From assembly GCA_949316235.1 (NCBI GenBank), contig OX438759.1:16460618-16524617 (forward strand): 64,000 bases of DNA. The letters run 5' to 3'. Below, piece by piece: positions 31,669 through 42,075 of the stretch. The notes beneath the pieces were generated by a model, which worked only from the letters and a program-made list of their open reading frames with translations, made no database searches and was not told the origin of the DNA. Numbering within the stretch: position 1 is the first letter of the stretch; each line of letters opens with the position of its first letter. Made by a program: the position numbers and the translations under genes. The DNA is from Oegoconia quadripuncta. Lineage: Eukaryota; Arthropoda; Insecta; Lepidoptera; Autostichidae.

Positions 31669-32032
31669 ATACATACTTGCATACATACATACATACGACA
31701 TAGGTGTATACCTACTGGCATAGGTAGTTTTTTTTTCAAAATCTTAATCGAATAAAGCGTTAATTGTGTCATTTGAGGGTCGCGTTTGTAGCCTAATCCA
31801 CAAAATTATATCAATAAATTAAATAATTAAAGAAAACTTGGAGAAAATATGTGTTCCAAATAAATTTCGCAATGATAGGAACCCTATGAATCCCGCCAGT
31901 CGCATATCAATCAGAGGCCGGCGCGGGCTATTTTGAAAAAAAAAAAAAAAATTAAACAACCTATGACAATAACTTCAATTTCACTTACCTAATACGCCCT
32001 ATTTTTTCCTTACAGTAAAAAAACTCATCCGG

Positions 32033-32275
32033 TATAATTGGTGTAGTGGATAGTGACCCTATCCGCGAAACCAACGGTTGCGGGTTCGAATCCCGCGACG
32101 GGTAAATGTTTGTGTGATGAATATGAACATTTATTTCTGAGTCATGGATGTTTATATAAATATTTATGTATGTTTATCCGTTATCTAGTATCCATAGTAC
32201 AAGCTTTGCTTAGTTTGGGACTAGATGATTGGTGTAAGTGGCCGAAATATTTATTTATTAATATTATTATTTATA
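32033..32275 (+). mobile_element. SINE D, reference copy
   Basis: Box A TGGTGTAGTGGATAGTGACC, AGCGAAACCAACGG-like, box B GGTTCGAATCC, body AAATGTTTGTGTGATGAATA, ATCTAGTATCCATAGTACAA and GGGACTAGATGATTGG, closing AAATATTTATTTATTAAT tail. Confidence 0.85.
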
Positions 32276-32559
32276 TTATTTATAATTACGAGGATTGGGT
32301 GAACCACGATCGTTCAGTTTATCGTTTGACTTATCAGCTTGTCATTTTGAAGCTCCACTCCATCAGCAATGACGTGTAACAGATACAATACGAATGAATT
32401 GCAGATCCAGAGAGATATTGGCTCCACTTTGCGTCGCGGTCAGTGAGAGTACAAACACCATGTTTATTTATCATTGTACTTATTACTTAAGTACAATATT
32501 ATAAGGATATCTACTGAGATCGTGTCACTTTCAATCAGGTAAAATTGTGGTCAAACGCG
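32276..32559. other. Unassigned DNA
   Basis: Nothing recognisable. Confidence 0.45.
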
Positions 32560-32935
32560 GATGCAGTCCATCATTAACGTTAACCGCCTTACGCATCCCC
32601 ACTGCCCTTCCACTGGGAGGGGGTATGGGCTATGATCCACCGCGGGCCTAGTGCGGATTGGTGGCTTTGTATCAGACTAGTGGTCACCTGACCGTCAATG
32701 TTTTTAAGCCGCCCATGCTGGCCACCGACTTGGCTTAATGACTGCTTTCAATTGAAAACAACCGGGACGGACCGAAAAAAAATTCGAAGCACGAAAATAC
32801 TCATATTAAAATGCCACTAGTGGTCACCCATCCAAGGACTAACCGCGCTAGACATTGCTTAACTTCGCTAATCGAAAACGAATAGTGAATGCGATTGCGC
32901 CACGAGTATCCAGTAAATCCAGGATCTAGTCGTAA
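32560..32935 (-). mobile_element. 5S rRNA-derived SINE, better copy
   Basis: Minus strand: GATTAGCGAAGTTAAGCAAT, GTCTAGCGCGGTTAGTCC, TTGGATGGGTGACCACTAG. All three parts of the 5S internal promoter (A block, intermediate element, C block GGATGGGTGACC) are present. A non-5S body follows (CATTAAGCCAAGTCGGTGG) and a tail region GCGGTGGATCATAGCCCATA with CCCTCCCAGTGGAAGGGCAG, ending near TTAATGATGG. The first part of 5S is degraded. Confidence 0.82.
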
Positions 32936-33109
32936 CGCGGTCGTTTGTATCTAGATATAATACATTGTCTCATGTACACCAGTAGACGGGTTAGCTGTCA
33001 AACGGCAGTCGGTCAGTGACGTTGACTAGAGTTGGACGTGCGCCTGCGATACTGAGTGTAGTAGTGAGCCAGTGGAATCCGTCAGTGCTGCTGTCACAGA
33101 AATAGTCAC

Positions 33110-33275
33110 TACAAGTCGGAGGGCGTGCTACTGCCGAGGAAGGTGGCCGGGGGGTTTTAGTGGGTAGTCCCGCCTCCTGTCATTGGAGCGGGGAGTCCCA
33201 CATATCCCCGCCGCTGCCCCACAGCGGCGGGTCGATTGCGTAAACGTATTTCCTCTCGAGAAAAAAAAAAAAAAG
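33110..33275 (+). mobile_element. R1-like LINE 3' end with poly-A
   Basis: GGGGTTTTAGTGGGTAGTCC, CGGGGAGTCCCACATATCC, hairpin CCGCCGCTG-CCCCA-CAGCGGCGG, then A14. Relatives at 19473 and 50735. No target duplication noticed. Confidence 0.62.
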
Positions 33276-33781
33276 GACGTCGCCAGCAGTCTTGTGGTAT
33301 AGACACGGGCAATTGCGATATTATGTCAAGCAACTAAAGGCGAATAGGATATCAGAATGTCACTAGGACTTTCGGAACCTGAGTTGCTTACCGGCGAAGG
33401 GTAAACTTTTGCATGCACCTCATGCCAAACTCGCTATCTGTGCTATTCATCCTATCGAGTCTACAATCCCTCCTGCTCAAATTCCATGAACTTCTTATTA
33501 AGTAACGACTCACTGGATTTTTCAAAGCGTCGTCATAATGGTAACAGTCACTCACGCTCGTTGATATGTAAGTGGCTGACCCTTTGACGGCTGGTATCAA
33601 TATGAATATTCATTTTCGGTGTCCAGACCGAATATTACTTATGGGATCAACAGTGGTATATTGCACGGCTCCTACTGAAGGTGACGTGACTCTATTGCTA
33701 CATTGGACCCCAGACTAATTAAAGAAGTAAAGAGGATGTGCAAGTCGGAAAAGAGTTTTCCCACTCTCCAGTGTAGTCAAT
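33276..33781. other. Unassigned DNA
   Basis: 70-codon minus ORF at 33388-33600 with no recognised domain. GATCAACAGTGGTAT and GACTCTATTGCTAC near 33650-33700 are loosely repeated at 41030-41100. Confidence 0.4.
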
Positions 33782-34621
33782 AATAATAATTTAATAATAT
33801 CCTTAGACATACACATAGCGCCATCTAGTTCCACAGTAAGCAACGATAGGCTTGTGTTTTGGTTACCAGATGGTTGATATACTACATAAATACATTTTTT
33901 TTTTTGTAAATAAATACTTATTAAGTATGTACATATTGTTAAAGGACTATGCCACGATAATTGAAGAAGTATTTTAACGAGCGATCTCGCTGTAAGGGGA
34001 TATGGTATAAAACAATCCAACTTCAGCCTTTTCATAGCCCTTGATTCGGAGATGCTTATATGAGCAGAACAAACATTGTCACGGCCTTCAGGCTTCGATC
34101 AGGACATATTCCCTTAAATAGTTTCGGATACTTAATAGGTAAAATACCATCACCGCATTGCACAGAATGTGGGGTCACAGAAGACGTATATCATATTTTA
34201 ATGGAATGTGTCCGGAACGATGCAGAAAGAAGGCAACTTCAAATAGTATATAATCTGTTTGAGATAGGAGGTTGTACCTAACAGTGTCTTGGCGTCCCCA
34301 AACTCGGTGATGACCAGGATGCTGTATAAAATTGTGAAATTTAGGCATTAAGCGGCGGTGCGATTTTAAGCAGATACTATGAGGGTGGCACATTCTATAC
34401 AGAACAAACCCTCTTAAAAATTTATAGATAAAAAAAAAAAGTAAGTACATGAAACAACAAATTTATAAAATACAATAAATACTTATTATAAATGAAAACA
34501 TCATAACTCGGGTACACATGTCCGTATTCATCATACAAACATATGCCCCTAGCGGGTTTCGAACCCGCAACCTTTGGGTATAGTGGTCAGAGTTGCTAAC
34601 CACTACACCAAACAGGTCGTC
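33782..34621 (-). mobile_element. SINE B split by a LINE
   Basis: 3' half 33782-33923 and head half 34474-34621 (box A TGGTGTAGTGGTTAGC, box B GGTTCGAAACC). The two halves join exactly at AATAAATACTTATTA, which is present on both sides of the insert. Confidence 0.88.
33924..34473 (+). mobile_element. Non-LTR LINE insert with zinc-knuckle C-terminus
   Basis: 550-bp 5'-truncated insertion with a perfect 15-bp target duplication (33909-33923, 34474-34488). The ORF 34060-34281 reads NIVTAFRLRSGHIPLNSFGY and CTECGVTEDVYHILMEC, i.e. the end of an RNase H-like region (SG/TGH(I/V)PLN) and the C-x2-C-x7-H-x4-C motif found at the C-terminus of many non-LTR ORFs. In-frame stops occur just upstream. The 3' UTR ends in A11 plus AGTAAGTACATG. 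Confidence 0.82.
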
Positions 34622-34987
34622 AAATGAAATGAAATACAAAATGGCATCCTTCCTGGGCAGTTCGAGTAATACACATAAATTGATACTTGTGTATCCATGG
34701 TACCGTTTTCATTATTATTACACTGTCAAAATATCAACAGAGACCGAAAATGTTAGCACAAACAGTATCCCTCCAACTGTTATTCAACAAATACTCTATT
34801 TTGGTGATATATTCAATTGCTCTATTTAAGCAAATAAACAACGATGTCAGGTCAACACCAATAAATCTCAGGGACAGATGCAACGGCAGTCGGTAATAGT
34901 TTTTTAGATAGTTGGTTGAGCGTTTTCGATGTTAATGGTTTGGGAATAGTGTATGTAGTGTATACCTAAGTAATTCACACACACACA
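34622..34987. other. Unassigned DNA
   Basis: Two overlapping short ORFs, no domain. Nothing recognisable. Confidence 0.4.
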
Positions 34988-35042
34988 GAATAGAATAGAA
35001 TAGAATAGAATAGAATAGAGTGGAGTGGAGTGGAGTGAATAG
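34988..35042. repeat. (AATAG)n to (GAGTG)n microsatellite
   Basis: Seven AATAG units pass into four GAGTG units. Confidence 0.92.
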
Positions 35043-35194
35043 GGTACAATAAGATCCGCCTAATTCAATCATTATAATGACGGGCAAATATTGGACAATA
35101 TTAAAGTTTCATACAAAGATAACCAGCGTGCATAACAATTAATCGCTTTTGTGCTAAACGAAATTTTTTGTGGAAAAGAAGTGAGTTTTATTTT

Positions 35195-35315
35195 ATTTTG
35201 TACTTTTATTATTATTATTAAATCCGTTATTGCACACAAGATAAAATACAAAGAACATTTAACATAAATGATGAAAGTGTACAAAGGCTGATAGCGATTT
35301 CTTCCAGACAACTTC
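35195..35315 (-). mobile_element. LINE F 3' UTR
   Basis: TTATTGCACACAAGATAAAATAC, TGTACAAAGGCTGATAGCG and ATTTCTTCCAGACAAC, matching 40015-40115 in order. Confidence 0.55.
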
Positions 35316-35397
35316 AGTTATTAGCTAGTTGAATAGTGCAAAGTAAAAGATGAATAACTTTAAATAAGCGAGTAATTTTTATAACTTTAAATAAAAA

Positions 35398-35570
35398 GCC
35401 AAGCAGCAATATTAATAGCATTGTTGTGTTCCGGTTGTCAGAGATAAGATAGCCAGTCCTCCAAATGTATTGGGGTTTCCGGGGTCAGTACGTTTCTACC
35501 TTCGACTTCATCTTCACTTAACATCAGGCGTGATTGAGGGCAAGTACCAACCCGTCCTGCATAAAAAAAA
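35398..35570 (+). mobile_element. SINE A 3' half
   Basis: From GCCAAGCAGCAATATTAATA to GTCCTGCATAAAAAAAA. Head and first body half are missing. Confidence 0.82.
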
Positions 35571-36423
35571 AGAAAAAACAAGTAACTAAATACAAATAAA
35601 CTTCCTATACAAATTCATACATAAATCTAATAATAAATACCTAATCAAACTCATACCAATGATTGAGAAAGATGGTGCCCTTTTAACATCTTCATAAACT
35701 CAGTTTTTATGTCTGTGTGCAATAAATAAATAAATTAATAATGTAACGCAATTTTATTGTAATTATATTGCAATTTAATTAAAACATTCATTCATTCAAT
35801 TTTAACGGTAACCATTTTCTGTAACATAATAAGAATCTTTAATTTGCATAAGTTTGGTATTAGTTTTCTGTATAATAATTTGTAATAATGCTGTTATAAA
35901 TAAAATAAAATAAAGTGCTAAATAAATGAACAAATAGAATAGGTAACAATATAGACCACCATACAAATTATAGAACTTAAACTTCAAACTCTTCTTAAAA
36001 ATATTTTTTACTAATATAATTTCATAATATAATAAAGTGAATGTATTTGGGTGAAATAAATCAAACCCATTTGCTGGAGGAGACTAGGGTGTTCCCTTGG
36101 GACCACTACATAATGTCAGATAAGCTTAGCGTAGTGGCTTCAGCAACTTGACTGCGGATCAGCAAGTCGGGGATCGATTCTCGGCGGAGCATTCCTTCTC
36201 TGAAATATTAACAAAACTTACAAATATCTTGGTTCAACTTTAGATATCTATGTGTTGATCTCGTCGCTTCAAACGTCGAACCAATCAGAAAGGTTGTAAC
36301 TTTTTCATCCGTGGCTTTAGGACCTGTTCTGGCTATATTCGTGTTGGACACGTATTTAGGGTTGTGTAACATACATTTGGATGAAGCAACCAAATTGAAT
36401 CATGTAAACATTAAAGTGAACCA
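35571..36423. other. Unassigned AT-rich DNA
   Basis: Short ORFs only. GGCGGAGCATTCC near 36183 follows GGATCGATTC, a solitary tRNA-like box B without a matching head. No gene. Confidence 0.4.
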
Positions 36424-36757
36424 ACCACCTCCGTGGCTCAATGTAATCAATATTGGGTTTACGATTCGGAGGTCGCGGATTCGATCCCCAGCGGGGTACG
36501 TATTTAGTACTCGGTTTGGTTGGTGGTAGGGCATTTTAAATGTCCGCCTGGCTAGCTACCACCATCTTATCTAAATCTGCCGCCAAACAGCAATGTTAAT
36601 AGCATTGTTGTGTTCCGGTTGTCAGAGATAAGATAGCCAGTCCCCCAAATATGTTGGGATTTCAGGGTCAGTCCGCTTCCACCTTCGACATCATCCTCAC
36701 TTAACATCAGATGTAATTGAGGTCAAGTACGATCCCGTCGTGCATATAAAAAAAAAT
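36424..36757 (+). mobile_element. SINE A, full length
   Basis: ACCACCTCCG start, box A TGGCTCAATG, box B GGATTCGATCCC, complete body, tail GTGCATATAAAAAAAAA. Confidence 0.9.
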
Positions 36758-36999
36758 AAAGTTAGATTTTTTTACCTTTTTTTTTTTTTTTTATTATTAA
36801 AAACTGGATTCGCGTTTGGCCACAATCTCACCTGATGGAAAGTGACGATGTAGCCGAAGATGTATCACGCGCACCCAGTAAATGCCTATTCACTCTAGAC
36901 TTGAAGATCCCAAGGTTGTAAGTGTCGGGAAAAACCGACCTTAAAATGTATCCTATGACACTTCAGGTATCAAGACGAATCTAACGACACTTCTTCTTC
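36757..36999 (+). repeat. Repeat X next to SINE A, interrupted
   Basis: TAAAGTTAGATTTTTTTACC (36757-36776) plus TTAAAATGTATCCTATGACA through ACGACACTTCTTCTTC (36941-36999). The uninterrupted 79-bp form is at 42668-42746, also directly beside a SINE A tail. Confidence 0.75.
36777..36940 (-). mobile_element. LINE K 3' end inside repeat X
   Basis: T-run at the left, then AACTGGATTCGCGTTTGGCC, CACAATCTCACCTGATGG, AAGTGACGATGTAGCCGAAG, CCTATTCACTCTAGACTTGA and AAGATCCCAAGGTTGTAAG. Other copies at 41770, 54187, 57208 and 63966. Only ACC is shared at the two junctions. Confidence 0.75.
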
Positions 37000-37001
37000 C
37001 G

Positions 37002-37326
37002 CCGCCTCCGTGGCTCAATGTAAACAACATTGGGTTTACGATTCGGAGGTCGCACGTTCGATCCCCAGCGGGGTACATGTTTAAGTATTCGGTTTAGTTG
37101 GTGGTAGGGCATTTTAAATGTCCGCCTGGCTAGCTACCACCATCTTATCTAAATCTGCCGCCGAACAGCAATGTTAATAGCATTGTTGTGTTCCGGTTGT
37201 CAGAGACAAGATAGCCAGTCCCCCAAATAAGATGGGGTTTCGGTACGCTACCACTTCGGCCTCATCTTCACTTAACATCAGGTGTGATTGAGGTCAAGTG
37301 CTAACCCGCTGTGCATAAAAAAAAAA
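37002..37326 (+). mobile_element. SINE A, full length
   Basis: CCGCCTCCG start, box A TGGCTCAATG, box B GTTCGATCCC, full body, tail GCATAAAAAAAAAA. It lies 240 bp from the previous SINE A, separated only by repeat X and its LINE insert. Confidence 0.9.
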
Positions 37327-37446
37327 GAATCGTTCAATGTCAATATTCAATGGCATAACCTTTGACTTCTGCGGCTTTCAAACAAACTGAATCAATTTTG
37401 TTGAACCCTGTAATGTTAGCTACGACACTTAAATTTTCCAAATTTT

Positions 37447-37604
37447 AACCTTCTTATTTATAAAAATTTACAAACGCTTCATAAGCCTGTTTTAGTTAAA
37501 GTATGTTTTGTCACTTTCTTTCATTACAACATTTCCTTATGAAGGACAGGCAGACATAAAACAGGCTTATAAAGTGTATGTAAATTTTTATGAATAAGAC
37601 GGTT
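37447..37604. repeat. Imperfect inverted repeat, about 48-bp arms
   Basis: Left arm with TCTTATTTATAAAAATTTAC and CTTCATAAGCCTGTTTTA; right arm with TAAAACAGGCTTATAAAG and GTAAATTTTTATGAATAAGA. Spacer about 60 bp. It could be a small foldback element; no target duplication found. Confidence 0.7.
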
Positions 37605-38102
37605 AGACTGTATATATACAGAAATAACATACTGAAATGTGTAAACAGACGCGTTAAACACATTACCCTCCTTTTTGCTGCCCCATAATCGGAAAGTTTA
37701 CAAATCTCGCCTACAAAAACACAATTTACATACACTACTACCTAAATAACCAACTGTTTCATCCCAAATCATTCCCCCAATTTCCATTTAGCGAACTTGT
37801 TTACATTAGAAGTTTATGTTAGATTAGCAGCAAAAAAAAACAAAATGGCGACGTGTGAGCGTTAATTCTCGCTAATCCCTCAATTAGTGCGGGCTAAATA
37901 TTTTGTCCATTTGCCTTCATTTATTTAAGTCCTACAGAAACAAAGCAAATTATTTTGTTTTGTTTGAAACAAAAGCATGTTTGTTTGGGCTGTATGAATT
38001 AAGGTTCTTTGCTTCTTGGCTACGATAAACATTAACGTTCTAATTTTAAAATACATAAATTTTAACGCTTCGGGTGTAACTTAAAGTGCGTAAAGCCGCC
38101 AA
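37605..38102. other. Unassigned DNA
   Basis: AAAGTGCGTAAAGCCGCCAAAATCTTTT near 38082 is a shortened relative of a segment inside the 412-bp duplication at 61178. Otherwise nothing recognisable. Confidence 0.4.
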
Positions 38103-38259
38103 AATCTTTTCAAAATCAATATCAAAATATTTTTATTTTATAGGATAAAATTATCACTTGACAACGTCACTATTATAATATTACATTTAAATTTACTCAT
38201 CTTCACTTAACATAAGGTGTGATCGAGGTAAAGTGCTAACCCGTTGAGCATAAAAAAAA
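38103..38259. mobile_element. LINE tail joined to SINE A tail
   Basis: 38103-38195 is the minus-strand end of the jockey-like LINE (TCAAAATCAATATCAAAATA, TTATAGGATAAAATTATCAC). 38196-38259 is the plus-strand 3' end of SINE A (CTCATCTTCACTTAACATAA to GCATAAAAAAAAA). Confidence 0.7.
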
Positions 38260-38284
38260 ATCTGCCTATTTTAAATGTACTTAC

Positions 38285-38640
38285 CTTATATCCAAAGGTT
38301 ACCTGGAAAAGATCGCTTTTGTGATAAGGTCGCCAAATTGTACGTTCTACTCTTACCACTTTCTGTAAGTGTATTTTCTTTTCTGTTGTGCAATAAAGTG
38401 TAGTGTGTAATTAAGTTGTGTACTTGGTGGCCGGGCGCTCTTAAATTTTTCTTTGAAATTTCAAAGCGCTTAGTCGATGTCACTGGTGACCCGAGAGCTG
38501 GTTGTTTCCTCGCCCAACGCTTAAGTATCTGCATACAACGAGGAAACGCCGCCAGCGTTGTGGGTACCTTGCCTCGCGGCCCCAATTTTTTACATTTGTT
38601 CTGTTTATATTTAAATTCCATCTCTTTATTTGTTACTGTT
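38285..38640 (+). mobile_element. LINE G 3' UTR and another LINE coding end
   Basis: 38285-38410 is the G-type UTR (CCTGGAAAAGATCGCTTTTG, GTGCAATAAAGTGTAGTG). It is followed by a plus frame EISKRLVDVTGDPRAGCFLA then QRLSICIQRGNAASVVGTLP, a pattern (GDPRAGxxLxQRxSxAxQRGNAASxxGT) I recall from repetitive Lepidopteran ORFs. The 150-codon minus ORF over this region is a shadow. Confidence 0.5.
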
Positions 38641-39057
38641 TTTAAATAAATATATTTATTTCTGCACAATAAATACATAATATAAAAGTCATAAAGTGTA
38701 TTTGTATTGTATTGTGTGATGTCAAAAATGGATTCCATCTAAGCATGAACGCAGCAATTGCCGCGGTGCAGGTATGCAGAGGACTCCGACGTGAAGTGGC
38801 TCCGATGTGATACGGGCTGAAGAAGAATATCCAGTAATGTGTTAAACGATCAATTAAAATGTTTATAACACGACCAGGAATCAACTGGCAAAATTGTGTC
38901 ATTGTTTTTTAATTTCTCATTTTTTTTTAATTAGTGCACCGCGAGAAAGCGGAAAATTAAAAGTTTTTCGAGAGTTGCCAACAAAAATAATGATCTCGCA
39001 CCTTTTCCGGAAATATTATACCTAGTTTGTAGTTTAATATTTCACCTTCTACCATAT
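38641..39057. other. Unassigned DNA
   Basis: Nothing recognisable. Confidence 0.4.
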
Positions 39058-39058
39058 A

Positions 39059-39208
39059 CTAGTTTTAAACTCGCGGCTTCGCTCGGGTGCAATTACTTTA
39101 GCGCTTCGTAAATTTTTGCATCACTTCACATACTTTTATTATACACAACGGGTTAACACTTGACATCAATCTCACCTAATGTTAAATGAAGATGAGGCCG
39201 AAGGTGGC
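39059..39208 (-). mobile_element. Helitron-like end scrap and SINE A end
   Basis: CTAGTTTTAAACTCGCGGCTTC (39059-39080) resembles the CTAG-terminal hairpin end at 55003. 39140-39208 is the SINE A 3' end on the minus strand (ACACAACGGGTTAACACTTG to GAAGGTGGCC), 5'-truncated. Confidence 0.55.
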
Positions 39209-39328
39209 CATGCGGAATTTTCCAAAATTCACAATTATTAAGAAGTGGCTGTTATTACATTAATTTGAAATTTTCGAAAATAATAAATTATGGTAATTGA
39301 TAATGATAATTCTTACTTCTAGCAAGCT

Positions 39329-39605
39329 TCATCATCTCAGCTCGTAAACATCCCACTGCAGACGTATAATGAGGGAGTATGGGCCATAATCCATCAAACT
39401 CACCCAATGCGGGTTGGGGACTTCATATGTCTTAGAATTTTTTATTCCTCGGGCATGCAGGTTTCCTCACGATGTTTTCCTTCACCGTTTAAGAGCAGTC
39501 GGATAGAAATAATTAAATTAAATTTAAAAACCTTTACCTTTGCCTGGGGTTTGAACCTGGACCTCACAAATTGGGAGACCGCGTCTCAACCACTGAGCCA
39601 CCGTC
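39329..39605 (-). mobile_element. SINE C
   Basis: Head at the right with box A TGGCTCAGTGG, TTGAGACGCGGTCTCCC, box B GGTTCAAACCC. The body has a 20-bp deletion near the GTCGTATAATGAGGGAG segment. Tail GATGATGAAGC. Confidence 0.83.
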
Positions 39606-40014
39606 CCTCCCTTACGTCTAGGACGTTTAGGACGCTTACGTAGTATCAAATTTAGCGATGAACGCAAGTAAGTTGAATGGCAAATTAAGTTTTTTACGTA
39701 TACAGCGATAGGGCTTAACTGTATAATAGGACTTTTATGTTTGACCTTGCAGATTACCTAGCATTTCTGTCCCACAATAGGTAATATATCAGTATAGAAT
39801 ATTAAGACAAAATTGAAAGAAATTTCACAACTAAACGTAGCAATATAGATACAATGTACGTACGAATTTACAGTGGAAGTTAGTCGAGCTAATTCCGTCG
39901 CAAATTGAATCTTCGCAATGGCGAATGTCGAAGCGAACTCGTCACTACTCTCACGTTTTTGTGTTACGATGTATACGTGTAACTACAGATGCTGAGAGCA
40001 AACTATTAGGTACA
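39606..40014. other. Unassigned DNA
   Basis: GTCTAGGACGTTTAGGACG near 39616 is a short local repeat. No gene. Confidence 0.4.
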
Positions 40015-40115
40015 GACAGATCTTTATTGCACAATAAATACAAACAGGTTACAGTCAGATAACTTGTACAAAGGTGAGCTTATCTCTAAAAAGATCTTTC
40101 CTTCAAGCCTACTGG
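40015..40115 (-). mobile_element. LINE F 3' UTR
   Basis: CTTTATTGCACAATAAATAC, TTGTACAAAGGTGAGCTTAT, CTCTAAAAAGATCTTTCC and CTTCAAGCCTACTGG follow the order of the 35195 copy. Confidence 0.55.
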
Positions 40116-41134
40116 AGGTTAGAAATGTTACACGGAATTAACAAATAAAAATGCGGAACCAAAGAATTATATACGTAGTTATAAAATATTATAAACAAGT
40201 AACTAAATATATAGTTTCCACACTCCACACACACACATTTGCCTTAGTCCACTATCCACATGCCTCAACATATATACTTTAAGCATCATACTGCATCACT
40301 TAGATAATGGCTCAGGGCTCTTGTTGTAATGTCTAATAGTAAGGGAGTGAGAGCCTGAAGATCTGTAGCACAGGTTTCGAACGTGTTTCAGACTCCAGTC
40401 CAGTCCAGTCAGAAGGAATTTGTTTTTGTATTTACCTAACATTACTATTTCATCAATGTACCTATTTCTTTGTGGTGAGATAATAAATATTTATTATTAT
40501 AGTATTTACATATACAAATACATACATGTGAAATTGAGAAAGATAGTGCTCTCTTAACCTCTTCTTAAACAGGCACGGAAGCATCTTGCACTTCTTCAAT
40601 TTAAGAGCTAAGCTCTTTTCGATGGAGTAAGGACTAGGCCGATCTTGTACTATATTGAACCCTACTCAAAGGAAAGAGACACGCATTGTGCCGATTTTTA
40701 CATGCGTTTACGCACACATGCATATGCATCGGGATGAAGGTAATCACACAGTTCAATAATTCACACAAACATGTTTAGAAATATGGCTTCATTTTACATT
40801 ATATTAGTGCTGTCTTTCGTTTTATTGGTCTGAGGATTCCTATTATCAAGTTACATTAATCAAGGACAAATTTTCTTCGTACACACTCCACGTTCATCTA
40901 TACCTTCATGTTCCAAACTACGACTGCTTTAGAAAGAGAAGAAAGTCATTTGATCCTTTCAAGAAGGTCAGGATCTATGCTCATAGCATAGTTTTGTGAG
41001 TCTAGGCTCGATTCGTTGATGTGTCCAGGATCAACTGTGGTACTCTATTAGGTGCTTTTGGAGATAGACGGGGCTGTTCCTAACTCTATTGCTACTATTG
41101 AATTAGGAATACTATGGAGTCCAAAAAACATCCA
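40116..41134. other. Unassigned DNA
   Basis: No ORF of note. CTTAACCTCTTCTTAAAC near 40553 recalls a LINE-associated stretch near 35687 (TTTTAACATCTTCATAAAC). Otherwise nothing recognisable. Confidence 0.35.
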
Positions 41135-41320
41135 ACAGACTTGCACGTTTTAGCGATGATCGGCTCACCCCCTGTTTGCATTTCTGTATCTTTCGAAATT
41201 TGAATCGTGGTTGTTGCTTCAGGTAACTTTTAAAATTTGGATCACCCGGTAATGTTTGAGATATCTGTGACCACCCCCTTTAGGATTAAAAATCGTGACA
41301 TTATGTATATTGCTAATGAG
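41135..41320 (+). mobile_element. Tail repeat (CACCCC type)
   Basis: GACTTGCACGTTTTAGCGAT, GGCTCACCCCCTGTTTGC, TTTCGAAATTTGAATCGTGG, ATATCTGTGACCACCCCC and GACATTATGTATAT, in the same order as 62775-62950. It is 3' sequence of a retroelement with an ACAT-type tail. Confidence 0.55.
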
Positions 41321-41769
41321 CTGCTATAATTATATTTAAGGCTAAATTTATAGGGATGGAGTCAATACACATCTCCAGATTTATGGTAAACAGCTGATTG
41401 CGTCAGATTGCAGTGATATTCGGAAATCAAAAGGCTACCGGAAATAAAAGTGCTAAGAGTGGTAGAAGCGCTTAAATCCTTTGTTGTGAAGGTTTAAGAC
41501 TTATTATCATATCAAGGGACAAGGGACGTCTCATAAATTTCCAGAACGATCAGTTGGAAGCTCCTTACATCCAACGGCTTTCTGCGATCAATATTTAGTC
41601 ATCCGTGCACATTGGCCATACTTGCAGCAACCTGAAGGATTTCCATTCTACAATTTTTATGCTCTGACACTCATCCGTCTTATGGCCCATGTACCAACTA
41701 AACCGCTGGGATATGTCATTGACTTTCGTTCTGCGATTTCTTCATGCGTATTTCTATCTCGTAGTGAAA
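41321..41769. other. Unassigned DNA
   Basis: No feature supported. The coding-like texture near 41560-41720 could belong to the LINE that follows but could not be read in one frame. Confidence 0.35.
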
Positions 41770-42075
41770 CACCGACCATCGGCCAATGACGCCCGTAGTC
41801 AACTTAAGTCCTTTACAGGATTCATTTTGGCCACCATCACTATTCCATCTTCAGACTACTAGGAGAGGCGAGGAATTCCACCCGTATGTAGATAATATAC
41901 CGAACAGTCGCACTAAGCGGTTCGACTCTTCATTCATAATGCGAATAGTCAAGGCATGAAATTTCCCTCCAGCTTCAGTCTTTCCTGCATCCTGAATCCT
42001 GCATCTTGGGATCTTCAAAGGCAGGGTGAATAGGCATCTACTAAGATCGCGTGCTTCTTCATGTTTAGTCAGAAA
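41770..42075 (+). mobile_element. LINE K C-terminal coding remnant
   Basis: The plus strand includes GCGAATAGTCAAGGCA, TTGGGATCTTCAAAGGCAGG and GTGAATAGGCATCTACTAAG, GATCGCGTGCTTCTTCATG. In the conceptual frame this is FK(G/S)RVNRHLLRSRASSC, the conserved end of this family, with frameshifts. The minus ORF 41851-42090 is a shadow. Confidence 0.6.

Larger units (their letters stand above)
31002..32032. mobile_element. MITE-1 copy 3, interrupted
   Basis: Complete ends CCGGATGAGTTTTTTACCG and its complement, TA on both sides (31000-31001, 32033-32034). The interior matches copy 1 from GGCATAGGTAG (about 31708) onward; the first 60 bp are separated from the rest by about 645 bp of inserted Helitron-like and LINE sequence. 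A SINE D starts directly at its right edge. Confidence 0.85.

Noticed and set aside
32800..32935. 5S rRNA gene
   Set aside because: The first part of 5S is degraded and the 3' side runs into a SINE body and tail, with no T-run terminator at the proper place.
38286..38738. 150-codon minus ORF
   Set aside because: It is antisense to a LINE coding end and spans a LINE 3' UTR; no domain is recognisable.
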